Both the position numbers and the translations under genes were made by a program. Source: Chelydra serpentina (taxonomy: Eukaryota > Chordata > Testudines > Chelydridae). From it: 64,000 bases of DNA. The stretch lies in the NCBI GenBank assembly GCA_037349315.1, contig JBAIAC010000040.1, positions 13,286,001 to 13,350,000 on the forward strand, written 5' to 3'. The notes beneath the pieces were generated by a model. It did not search any database and was not told where the DNA came from. It worked only from the letters and a program-made list of their open reading frames with translations. Of this stretch, positions 36,384 to 47,133 are shown one piece after another; the stretch's first letter is position 1; each line of letters opens with the position of its first letter.

Positions 36384-39300
36384 ATAAATTAGGCCTTGGC
36401 TTACCACCTATGGAGTTAGAGGATCCCCCGGCACGCTAACGGTGTGACCCTTGAACATTCAATCGGTTAGCCCAATGCACTGTCATCAACCCGCCCTCCT
36501 GAACTGGTGAGGCTGTACCGGCAAGAGCAAGCGTGGTTCTGTGCAACGCTGTGTGAGGGGCAAAGGGAGTGAGACAAAGGACTTGGACTATGGAGCAGGG
36601 GTGAGGGAGACCATTTCTCCTGTTATGGATTGCCCGTGTTTTAATGGAGCTGTCACCCTGAAGCTGTGTCCCGTGTCTCAACTGAGTGGGACCTGGTTAA
36701 AGAAGCCATGTTCAGCTCAGTCTCAAGACATGGCACAAAGGTGCCCAGCAAAAGAGGCCGGGACCAGTGTGGCTCGCTGCTGGTTGACGGCATTATCCAG
36801 AAGACTTTTACCTGTGCCTGGTGACAATAAGCCACTTAACAAGGTCCCCTGCTCCTGTTTTGCACCGGCTGCCTCATCTGGGAGATTCATTAAGTTAGCC
36901 TGGATGTTCTCTTCGGCCACCTGCAATTTTCTCCCATGAGGCATCAGCTGAGCCTGACAGGAAGTGAAACAACATTGGGCGACACTCAGGCAGCGCTCGC
37001 GCTGCCTTAAATGAGAGAGTTGCCCGAGGAAGGACTGAGAATGGACTTCAGGCTGTAACAGTTATTGTTGCTATCTCTCTGAGAAAGAACCGTGCATATG
37101 CATTACAAGACAGTCTTTCGTTACATGGTCACATGCTGTTTTTTTTCCAGAACCCCTGCCTCATTCAGTAAACTGGATGGCCTGTGCGCTGAGGATGATG
37201 CAGGATCACGTGGTGGAGGCAGCTGTCTGTAGGACATTGCAGAAGTTGGAAGGTGTGTATTTTAATGATGATTTGGTTTTAAAGTGGGAGGCAACCTAGC
37301 CACCGAATCTGTAGCGAGGGCGAGCCGGGCATTTCAAAGTGTAGACAAAATCCATGGCCGTCACAGTCTACTGCTTGGCATCCTTGGGTCCTTATTAGAT
37401 GAATATTTGCCAGAATCCAGACTCAAGAAGGACTTCAGGGTTTGCTTCAGAGAGACATGAATATGGCATACAGGTAGATAGATATTGTATAGTATCCACC
37501 AAAATATGAAGAAGAGCTAGGGGCTGTTAGATAGATAGTGGAAATTATCATAGCTCTAGTTTTAAGAACATCCAGGTTTAAGAACATCTGTTCAGCAGAG
37601 TGATGTCAGAAGTAGGGCACCTCAAGGAACCTATGGGCACCTGAGAAAATCCTCCTTCATTCTGGGCTTGCTAATGTAGAGAGTTGCAGCGCCGGGAGTG
37701 ATACGTTTCCAAGTGATGGCTTGGAAGGCAGGAAGGAGCAGGGGCATTGGGCCCTGAGCGGTGTGGTTGAACCAAGAGGAAGGAAGAGAACGGAGGGAAG
37801 TGTGGCTGAGTGCAGCCGAACAGGCGCGTACAGCTGGCACAATGGGCAGCAGTGTCCCGAAGAGACATGCAGTGGCACAGCAGCCTGCCCCAGCACCAGT
37901 GCTTCTGAAAGAGCGACCGTAGTTAGCAGGCAATGGGCGTAACAAAAACGCACCAAATCAGCAAACCTCCAAGAAAAGCCGCATTTGTCGAACGGGCCAC
38001 AGCTGTTATTTCCAGCTCAGTTGGCGATGTGTTTTTAGCAGCGGTTATTAAGTTAGTCTTTGTAAAATATACAGTTCTTGCAACCCCCTGTTGTTTTTCT
38101 TCATCAGCTTGTTTCACTGAGAAAAACAACGTAGGGCCTGATCCTGAGAAGCGCTGAGCACCCCCACGTCGTTGGGAGCTGCTGGTACTCAGTATCTCCC
38201 CGGATCAGACCCTAACTACACCAGTCAAATGAGTCTGATGCTGGAAGGGCCTTACGAGTGCATGCAGATTACAACAGAATGGAACTGAAACGCTGCTTGG
38301 TTCATATACATTCATATGGGCGAGGTCCACATCTGGTGTAAGTGGTCATAGCTCCAGGGGAGCCACACATGTTGCATCAGCTGCGGGTCAGTCTACCGAG
38401 TTCCATGCAGTTGTGCGTGGGATTTTCAGAGAAGACCTTACAAGCCCAGGTCCATTCTTTCCTGCATGGACATTAGAGATCTCAAGGACCATTGTGTGTA
38501 AGTGACAGATCTTTGCCCCGTGTCCTTGGCCAAACTTCCTTCCTTCCTGTTGGGTCTTTTGCTATGTACTGGCTGTTCTCTTTCCAGCTGGTGGCTGCCC
38601 TCAGCAGGACTGTAAGTATGGAAGTGCTGATTCTCCTCTGGCTTACACCAGTTTCACACCAGGTCAGTGGAGTGGCTCCTGCTTTACACTGGTGGGAGAT
38701 GAGAAATAGGCTCAGTTTTCTCCTCCCACACATTTCCCCCTCATGGTCCCTCCACTGCCCACCATACACCTCTCCCTCTATTCCCCTTCACTGCTTTCCT
38801 TTGTTTCCATTCTCCCATGCTTCTGTTAATTCCCATCACCTCCCATCTACCCTGGCCCATAATAGCGATAAAAAAACCTGTGGTGCCAACCATCACCCTG
38901 CTCATTTTCTATGTTGTGTCCCTTTCCCGCACCTTTAATCTGTCTTGCTTATTTAGATGTTGAGTCTTTAGGGCAGGGGCTGTATTCTCTTCCGTGTCCC
39001 AGCACAACAGTGTTCCAATCCCGACTGAGGCCTTTGGTTGCTCCCAACATAAAACAATCCTATAGTTTGTCAGTTGCATTGGACTCCTTCAGGCTAAGTG
39101 GCACCACATCAGTCTAAAGCATGAGGATGATTTTCCAAGTCTGACCAAGCTGTTGGGCAGGAAGAGGGATTGCAAGCCGCCTGGCTGTGTTTAATTAGTA
39201 AAGGGAAGCACCTGAGTCAAGCAGCCAGCTCTGGCATAAACAGCAGCCTGTGAATACCACAGAGAGGCAACACCAACAACAGGCCTTTGGTTTGGTGGTA

Positions 39301-41855
39301 TAACGCTTTGGCGCTGGAGTCTAGCCTCCAGGAAACTGCGTTAATGGCAAGTACCTAGGCACTTGGGTAATTGCAGCCTGGGAACTAAGCCATCTTTCTG
39401 ATTCTTTGTTTCATCCTTTTGTACACCCCCTCCTTCTCCCCCCTTCTCTGTCAGAAGGAGGGAATTTCTGCAGTTGGGGGGATTCTCTTATAAAGATTGT
39501 GGCCAGACTCTGAGCCTAGTCCAGTCTAAAACAAGCTATTCGGCCAAATTCAGCCCGCAGGGAGTCAGGGACACATAAAGCCAGAGGAAGTCCATTGAAG
39601 TCAGTGTAGTGAGTAGTGTGTCTGAGTGCAGAGATTGGCCCATTGGCATCATTAACGTTGCTCTGTATTTACGTCGAAATCAGACTCTGGACCCGCTTCT
39701 TGGAGTGAAGCTCCGAGGATCTGCATGAGATCAGAGGAGTTCATTTGTCATCTGTGCTACCCACGTGATTATATTTCTATAAAACTCCTGTTGGTTTTTT
39801 GTTTAGGTCTGGGGGGGCGTTTTTGTGTGCCTTAAACAAAAATATCTTCCCCCAACTCCCCCCTCTTAACTTTGTTTTCTTAAACTTGACTCTCTACGTT
39901 GCTCCAAGAGGGTTTATAAAATCCAGTGTGGAAAGAAACTAAGCAGGCTGAGTCACACAAGGGAGGCATATCTAGGTCCATGCAGTTTACTGTGTGTCTG
40001 TCTCTTAGACGAGACATTAAGGCTGAGATTTTCCAACACGACCCTAAAGGAGTTGAACATTCAGTTATTGCCAAAGTCAATGGGAAATAGGCACTCAAAT
40101 GCCATAGGCAGTTTGGCATATTGCAGCCCTAGGGCCTAGTTTTTGAAAGGTCATGTGTGCAATTGCATGTGTACAAAGGCACATGTGTACACTTGCATGT
40201 TGAATTTGTGCATGCGAAATTACCATGTTTGCATGCGCAAATTGGGTGCTTGCACACTGCTCTCCGTGTGGGCCACTCAGGAGAGAGCTGGATGCTGCCA
40301 AGAATCTGGGCCAGGGTATGAACAAAACCCGATTTGCCGTGATTATTTGCCCAGATTTGTGTACGCATATTGGCACGCCTCACCTTGCTGAAAAACCAGA
40401 CCTTAAACACTGTCTCTTTTATTTCTCTAGCTATTCTCTCAGCTCAATTTTAGTGTATGAAGATTGCAGCCCTGCTTACATGGCAGAATGTCAATATCAC
40501 GTGCTAAATTTCCTACTCCTGCTGCCAGCCTTGAAAGACAAATACGGTTAGGAAAGCAAAAAAAAATGATACAAACACCGACATCAGAACTTTTCCTGAA
40601 GCAGGCTGGGTGGCAAAATGTTAAGAATGTGAGCAATTTCCATTACGGCTCACCATTAAACCTGATCCTTTGGGAACACCCACAACATAACTAGTCCCAA
40701 TAAAAATGACTTAAGCCACTCTTGGACCTAGCGCTCTTTGGTTCCCTTTGGAAAGGTGGAGCGTGTGTCTCGGGCATCGTTTGATGTGCCCCTGTGAATA
40801 ATAATCCAAGGTGCTGTAGGTCTGGAATATCAGCATGGCCGGAGCCAAGAGGGTGTAGCTCTGTGTGCAAACAACAAGATTGGACAAGACTAGGCATACA
40901 TACACTATGTCGGGGCTGACTCTTCCCGGTGGTGCACCTTGTGGAGTTGTGCGCACTAGTGCAAAGTGAGTGTGAAACGCCACTGAATCAGGATGGTGGC
41001 TTGTGTACACTTGCTCGGCACTGGAGCAGCGATGGCACAAGATGCGTGGCAGTGGAGGATCGGGCGTGTGTCGTGTTTTACCTGGAAAATGCACAGAGAG
41101 AGAGCGCTCCTGTGCAGAACAGCAGGGCAGAGCTCAGTTCAGGAGCCTTTCTCCCAAACTAGCAGACACACTTCAACAGGAAATGAAAGCCCCTTCTCTC
41201 ATAAACAGGCCCGTTGCTTTCTTTTAAGGCAGCCTCCATAACAGAAACTCCAGCAAGGCAAGGTCTTCAGCTCTTGGCTGGTTGGTCAAGCAGAGTCCAC
41301 AAGCCAGAAAGAAGCAAAACAAAATATACACTTGGGCCTCAGGGAGCCCTCTCAGTGAGCGGAGAAAGGATCTCTCCAACACATCCTCCGCCGCCCTATT
41401 ACTGTCCTACTCACCCTGCATATGGACTTCTTCCCTCTGAGCACCTGTGATGATTCCTCTGGGTCCAAGCTTCCCCCTTCATCAGGTAAATGTCATCTCA
41501 CTTGAGGCAAATGGGTGCGGGGGGGGAGCAGGTGGGAAAGACCAGGATCACGAGCTTCCCTTAGGATCCCGAATGGTCTGCCTAGCACCCCATCATAGGA
41601 AGTCAAGTCAAAAGGAATCTAACTCTATTCTATTGCTCTGGACTTAATGTAAATGCAGTAAAGATGCTGCCATCGTGTATGGTCAAAGACAAGACGTGAA
41701 ATGTTGTTACTTTGGCAAGAGAGGATTATCGTTAAATAACTTCCTTAAAGTTAGTTGGGCAGAGTGCCTTATTCTGAGTTTTGATTGCAGCCGTCTATAC
41801 AGTTCATGCTGCAGCCAAGACATAAAATAAGGGAAAGCTACATTCCAGAGTACAT
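36384..41855. other. Intergenic DNA, no gene recognised
   Basis: Open frames overlap on both strands without any family resemblance. An L2/L3-like tail lies at 38940-39055; the rest has no repeat I can name. Confidence 0.4.
38940..39055 (+). repeat. LINE/SINE 3'-tail repeat (L2/L3-like), copy 3, worn
   Basis: 'tctttagggcaggggctgta' followed by 'ttctcttccgtgtcccagca' and a 'ggttgctcccaacataaaac' end resemble the tails at 12424 and 23829. Confidence 0.45.
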
Positions 41856-41923
41856 GCCTGATCCAAAGCCCATTGACGTCAATGGAAAGACTTCCATTCA
41901 CTTCATTGGACTTTGGATCAGGC
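41856..41923. repeat. Foldback repeat ('CCTGATCCAAAG' family), best copy
   Basis: Left arm starts GCCTGATCCAAAG, right arm ends CTTTGGATCAGGC: a perfect 13-bp inverted pair. The centre consists of 'cattgacgtcaatggaaag' followed by its approximate inverse 'cttccattcacttcattgg', so the whole 68 bp can fold on itself. Confidence 0.88.
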
Positions 41924-42488
41924 CCTTAGTGGAGAATATGCGATTGCCAATTGACTGCAGACAGTGTTTACTGAAGACCCATATACTATTACACGCTCAA
42001 GTCAAAAGTACGCCTTCCAAAGTCTCAGTACCAGCAAAGGCTCCTGCCAATTAGCCTGTGAAATTTCCTCCACGTTTCTGTCAGAATTGCTGTGCTGTTA
42101 TCTTGGAGGATAATCAACAGCAAACCCATCCATAAATCAGGAGTTACCAAGTGCAGATAAGGTGTTAAATTTCAGGTTTGCGAGCTATTGTTTTAACAAT
42201 GACTGTCGAAAGGGAGAGCATGAATTCTTTTACACGGAAAAAAAATTCTTGGAAAAACCACCCCCCTTTTGTTTGCCTGTGAATACACTCATGTGTTTTA
42301 GATTTCTGCACTGCTCTCCTGCCCGTTAGATGGGAGCACAGTGCAACCTGAATGCTTTCACTCTCACGCCAAGCCAGGAGATTAAAGTGCCACAGCCGGG
42401 CTTGAACCATTAAACCATTTCAAAAGACACAGAACTAAAGTGCTTCCTGATGTACAGAAGCCCAAGTGAAGGGGCCTGTTCATTCAAG

Positions 42489-42740
42489 AGGAAGGATGGC
42501 CTACTAGTTAGGGTACTAACCTAGGACTTGGAAGATCTAGGTGCAAGTCCCTGCTCTGCCACAGACCTCCTGTGTGACCTTGGGCAAGTCACTTAGTCTG
42601 TGCTTCAATTTCTCATCTGTGCAATGAGGCTACTGCCACTGCCCTACCTTTCAGGGGTGCTGTGACTATAACTACATTAAAGAGTGTGAGGTGCTCAGAT
42701 ACTATGGTGATGGGAAGGCATATAAGTACCTTTGATAGAT
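42489..42740 (+). mobile_element. MIR/CORE-SINE, nearly full length
   Basis: A tRNA-like head with 'tactagttagggtactaacc', then the classic MIR body 'ctgctctgccacagacctcc', 'tgtgtgaccttgggcaagtc', 'acttagtctgtgcttcaatt', 'tctcatctgtgcaatgaggc', and a tail 'gtgaggtgctcagatactat'. Related copies lie at 54892-55085 and 58551-59038. Confidence 0.85.
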
Positions 42741-43047
42741 TCTGCCGGCTTACTGTGAATTCAGTGCCATGCCTGGGGAACGTGCTGCACTGACACGCTT
42801 GCAGGGCGAAGTCCCTCTGCCTAACCACAACAGGTACAGCACTGGCGGTGCTAGCTGCTGGCTGCCATCCCTTTCCCCGCACGCCTCTGCCTTTGTGGGG
42901 CCATGGGCCCGAGCCACAGTCCTGGGGAGTCAATGCAAAGACTGGGATTTCAGCCGGTTCAGGCTCAGGGAGATGGGCTCGTTCAGTCTCCATTCAGTTC
43001 TTCGCCTCTCTGATGAGGCAGCCAGGCAGTCTCCTGGTTTTATGACA

Positions 43048-43093
43048 CAGGCATTTGGCTGCCATCTTATCTCATGTAGTCCATCAAATAGCC
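43048..43093 (+). repeat. 46-bp segment repeated at 44766-44811
   Basis: 'caggcatttggctgccatct' followed by 'tatctcatgtagtccatcaa' recurs 1.7 kb to the right with a few changes. The origin is unknown. Confidence 0.75.
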
Positions 43094-44765
43094 AGTAAAC
43101 AAGGACTTTGGGTCACTCATGACCAACTGAGGCTGGATTCAAACTGGGACGCTAGAGGTCAGAGTCTCTGTATCCCATTGTTAATCCCTGAGCACTCTAA
43201 TCTCCTGCTCTTTTAAGTTCGAGCTTCTTGGAATGGCCATCCATAGTGTTTCTTTCCCTGGCTGCTCCTTCTTTGACTTTGTTTGCTGGTCCGTGATGGA
43301 CCCTGCAGCACTGTTTATCTATTAAACCTGATTAATGTATTGTGTCTATTATACGCAAAGCAAGGTCCGACTCAAGATAATAGCTGAGCAATCGCTCCCT
43401 TCCCATTGCAAATAAGGTACGGCTAACAATGGCATTAGATGTAAAGAGGTAGATCACTTTCTTGGATATAATGGGGTAGCTGGTGGTTTGTGAGAGCATT
43501 TCTGCTTAACATTTATCAGCCTGATTTTCAGAGGTGCTCTGTTGACGTCAGTGGGAGCTCCAGGCTTCCAGCACTTTTGAAAAGGCCAAAAACTAGACTT
43601 GTACAGAATCAGAGTTGAATTAGATCTGAAATGGATTTAGTGCCAACCTCCTCCCAGGCCATGCGCTCCTTTTCATTACCAAACCCTCCAGCAAGAGCAT
43701 GAAAGGCATGCCGTTGTTAAAATGCAGGTTGGATAACTGGACTTATTTGGCTTGTTTATAATTAAAAATTAATAAAGTAATGATCAAGTAAGTTATCTAA
43801 TCCAGGGTGTGGCCTCTTAAAAGAGTCATCTTTTTAAATAGCTTCATTCGTGTTTCTACAGCTTTTCCAGTTGATGTTCTCTTTTCATTCACAAATAAAA
43901 CATTGACTCTACGATGCGGGAATATTGTAAAAGGGGAAACCTGTGCCCTAAACCTTTATGATTAAATAGTGCAAAGTAGTAAAATTCTAAAGGCGAAGCC
44001 AGGAGATCATGAGGGTAACACCGAGCTTGCTAAAATGTCTGAACTAATGACTGCTCTCCCTCTGATATGTATTGATTCAGAGCAAACACACCCCTGGATA
44101 GCTTCATGCAGTACTGTTTGGACTGCCTGATTCATAGCTGTAGTGTGTTTCCCACTTCTGTTTTTCTAGCCTACTTAGTTTTGTGACAAGCAAGGGAAAA
44201 TATCTCAGTGGGACGGAAGCTTCTGTTCTAGGACTGCTCAAAGGAAAACAAGTGATATCAGGAACAGGCCAAGTTTCCCGGATGAAGATTTTCTCCAAAA
44301 CGGCAATTTTTAAAATGCAAGAAAAATGTGATTGTGGGAAAAACAATTCTAGTAAAGAAAATTTAAACCCATTTCGGATGTGAGTTTTATGTTCCTTTTT
44401 AAATGGAAGATGCCAGGTGAACGGCGGGAGATATTTAAAACACTAACAAGTGACTTCAAGGTTGAAAAACTTGAGCTCAGCAGTTAACGGCTGTCATAGA
44501 GTCTAGTATAGTTTATATGCCAACCAGCATATGGAGGTGACATGGCATTTGTCTTTTATTTATGACGCTCTTTCCTCCTGTGATGCCACACAGTAAATTG
44601 CAAACAGTGGCGCTGGAACACTTTTACTAGTGAGGGTGCTGAAAGCCAGCCCCCTTACCCCATCTGCACCTGCCCCTGACCCACAGAGCTGGGGCCGGGA
44701 GCAGGGCCATGTCTGGGGGAGGGGACCTGGACAGGGCTAAGGGGGACAAGGCTGGGGTTGGGCGC

Positions 44766-44811
44766 AGGCATTTGACTGCCAACTTATCTCATGATGTCCA
44801 TCAAATAGCCG
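44766..44811 (+). repeat. Second copy of the 46-bp segment
   Basis: 'caggcatttgactgccaact' followed by 'tatctcatgatgtccatcaa' matches 43048-43093 except for a handful of substitutions and a one-base shift. It directly precedes the degenerate tandem repeat. Confidence 0.75.
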
Positions 44812-45002
44812 GCAGCTGGGATCCCGTGTGTGGGGCTGGGAGTTCAGTCCCAGGAATTGGGCGGCAGCTAGGACCCCACATGCAGGGCCAGGAGCAGAGT
44901 GCTGGGCTTGGGGCTGGCAGCCGGGACCCCGTGTATGGGGCCTGGAGTGGAGCTGGGGCAGTAACCAAGACCCTGTGTGGGGGGCCAGAAGCAGAACCCT
45001 GC
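44812..45002 (+). repeat. Degenerate tandem repeat, unit about 50 bp
   Basis: Three to four units, each with a 'ggcagc(t/c)(g/a)ggacccc' head, a 'gtgtatggggc' middle and a 'gagtggagctgggg' end. Heads fall near 44812, 44862, 44914 and (worn) 44960. GC-rich; the frames across it are artefacts. Confidence 0.65.
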
Positions 45003-45765
45003 ATAAAACCTGAGTGTGCCGCAGCTCCCCGCGCACCCCTAGTTCACGCGCCTATGATGGCAATTATATTTCCTTTCCAGGCACTTTGTGGTCACTGACA
45101 TTGAGCTACTGGACTAAAGCTGGGAAGGGGGAGCAGCACATCCTGGAATGGCCTGTGGCAGGTCTGGCTCTCTGGGAAGAGGAGAAGCGGCATGGACACA
45201 TTATGGGCTAGAACCAGGTAGGACAAGGAAAGGATCTGCGCATATTACGGGTGAGCTGGTGGTTGAAAAGCTGCTATCTTCCAAGAGGCTCTCTCCAAAC
45301 TAAACACGGCCTTTGGTTCCCACTCTCAAATCAAAGGTGGTCCTTTGATGACCTCACCATCTCCCCTGGCCAGAGAGAGCCTAGAGCTTCGCACCCTGGC
45401 TTTAAGATATGGGATGTTTGTATCTTATGTCTTACAGGTCACTGAATGAGGCACCAAGGCCAAATTTCCAGTTCCACACATTTTGCCCTCCCCCCCTTTT
45501 TTTAGCAGAGTTCAATCATACATGGTCATTACATGCCTGGTCCCAGATGCCATGGTGATCCAAGTAACTCTCTCATCCAGCTTTGGGAGTCCTGGCTGTT
45601 TAGGTCCTTGCAATAAGCAGAGAAAGGGAGATACTTTGATGCTAGTGCCAGAATGATGTTCTTGGAAGCTGAAGTCCTCTGCCTACAGAACTGGTCCAGC
45701 ATAGTCAGCAACATGGCAAGCTTTGCCCAGCAAATGTGCCTCTTCCGACATCTGGTAATGCTTAA

Positions 45766-45945
45766 GGGGGGGAGGGATAGCTCAGTGGTTTGAGCATTGG
45801 CCTGCTAAACCCAGGGTTGTGAGTTCAATCCTTGAGGGGGCCATTTAGGGATCTGGGGCAAAAATTGGGGATTGGTCCTGCTTTGAGCAGGGGGTTGGAC
45901 TAGATGACCTTCTAAGGTCCCTTCCAACCCTGATATTCTATGATT
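45766..45945 (+). mobile_element. tRNA-derived SINE with CR1-like tail, copy 1
   Basis: It opens with a tRNA-like promoter: A box TAGCTCAGTGG at 45778-45788 and B box GAGTTCAATCC at 45821-45831. The tail 'gggttggactagatgacctt' followed by 'ggtcccttccaaccctgata' and 'ttctatgatt' is CR1-derived. This architecture is that of the lysine-tRNA SINEs of cryptodiran turtles (Cry-type), and is the main support for turtle origin. It is a SINE, not a functional tRNA. Confidence 0.9.
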
Positions 45946-46191
45946 GACTGGGTTGTCTAGTCAGGAAAACCCACTCAAGCTTTGGTGAGACTGCCAACCA
46001 AGTTTTAACTGTTGTGGGTTTTGAGACATGGGCATCCGTCCACTGGGAACTGAACTGAAACCACTAACATCATCTGATAGACTGGGCTTGAATTGATGAC
46101 CTGGAGATGAAAAGCTCTGCATATCATTCCCAGCCCTCTGAACCATCCAATCCCCAACACCTACACCAGCCCAACGTCCCTAATAGCTCTC

Positions 46192-46492
46192 TAAGGGCTA
46201 GTCTTCACTACCCGCCGGATCGGCAGGTAGCAATCGATCTATCGGGGATTAATTTATCGTGTCTCATTTAGACACATTTAATCGATCCCCGAACGCGCTC
46301 CTCGTCGACTCCGGAAATCCACCTCGGTGAAAGGCGGAAGCAGAGTCAACGGGGGAGTGGCAGCGATCGACTCACCGCCGTTCTCACGGCCAGGTAAGTC
46401 GATTACGATACGCCGACTTCAGCTACGTTATTCACGTAGCTGAAGTTGCGTATCGTAGATCGACCCCCCCACCCCTAGTGTAGCCCAGGGTT
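46192..46492. mobile_element. Nonautonomous DNA transposon with internal long hairpin
   Basis: Left end 'gggctagtcttcactaccc', right end 'ctagtgtagcccagggttaa', partly inverted. The interior includes 'cgtgtctcatttagacaca' (small inverted pair) and a strong hairpin at 46404-46457: ACTTCAGCTACGT, loop tattc, ACGTAGCTGAAGT, extended by TACGATACGC / GCGTATCGTA after a small mismatch. It is CpG-rich compared with its surroundings. TAA flanks both ends, which would fit a Harbinger-like 3-bp target duplication, but this is not certain. Confidence 0.65.
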
Positions 46493-47061
46493 AATAGAAA
46501 ATAATAGGAGCCCAAATACTTGCCACGCAAAATTGAAGCTTAATCCATGTTTCCTATATGGGTTACAGCAAACCTTTATTGAAGCAGATATGTTAATCTA
46601 CCTTTTGGCGCAGATCACAGTAGGTTTTCAGCTTTAAATTACCATTGTACAGGAACTAATGGCCCTTACAATGGAACTAACTGTGGAAAAACATGGAAGG
46701 TGAGCAATTATTAGGTGTATATTCCCAGTGAAAACAACTCCTATAAAGACATTGTCAGTAAAATGCATGATTGATCATCTGGGTCTAGCTCACTTTCATT
46801 TTCTTTCCAAGTTGCTCTACTGTATGATGTTAATAGTACTGCAATTATTTTAATGAACTGCACTAAGGGAATTTACAGTGCGAATAACTCTGATGCTACC
46901 AAGCCAGGAACGCTGACAAGCATTTCTTACTAAGGAGTCAAATTTTGCACACAAAGAGGGGTACTGGCCTGGGTCCCTACAAACAGCCAACTTTGGGAAC
47001 GACTGAGGTATGAATTTACAAGGGTGCACTTTGAATACCTGGTACAATGCTATACATTCAA

Positions 47062-47133
47062 GGCCTGACCCAATGACCATTAAAGTCTGTGGAAAGACTC
47101 TCATTGACTTTAATAAGCAATGGATTAGACCCT
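47062..47133. repeat. Foldback repeat ('CCTGACCCAATG' type)
   Basis: 'ggcctgacccaatgaccatt', 'ggaaagactctcattgactt' and 'caatggattagacc' are the diverged arms and centre of the family seen at 41856. Confidence 0.6.

Noticed and set aside
45778..45831. Possible tRNA gene
   Set aside because: A and B boxes are present but the cloverleaf is not maintained, and a CR1 tail follows; it is a SINE.
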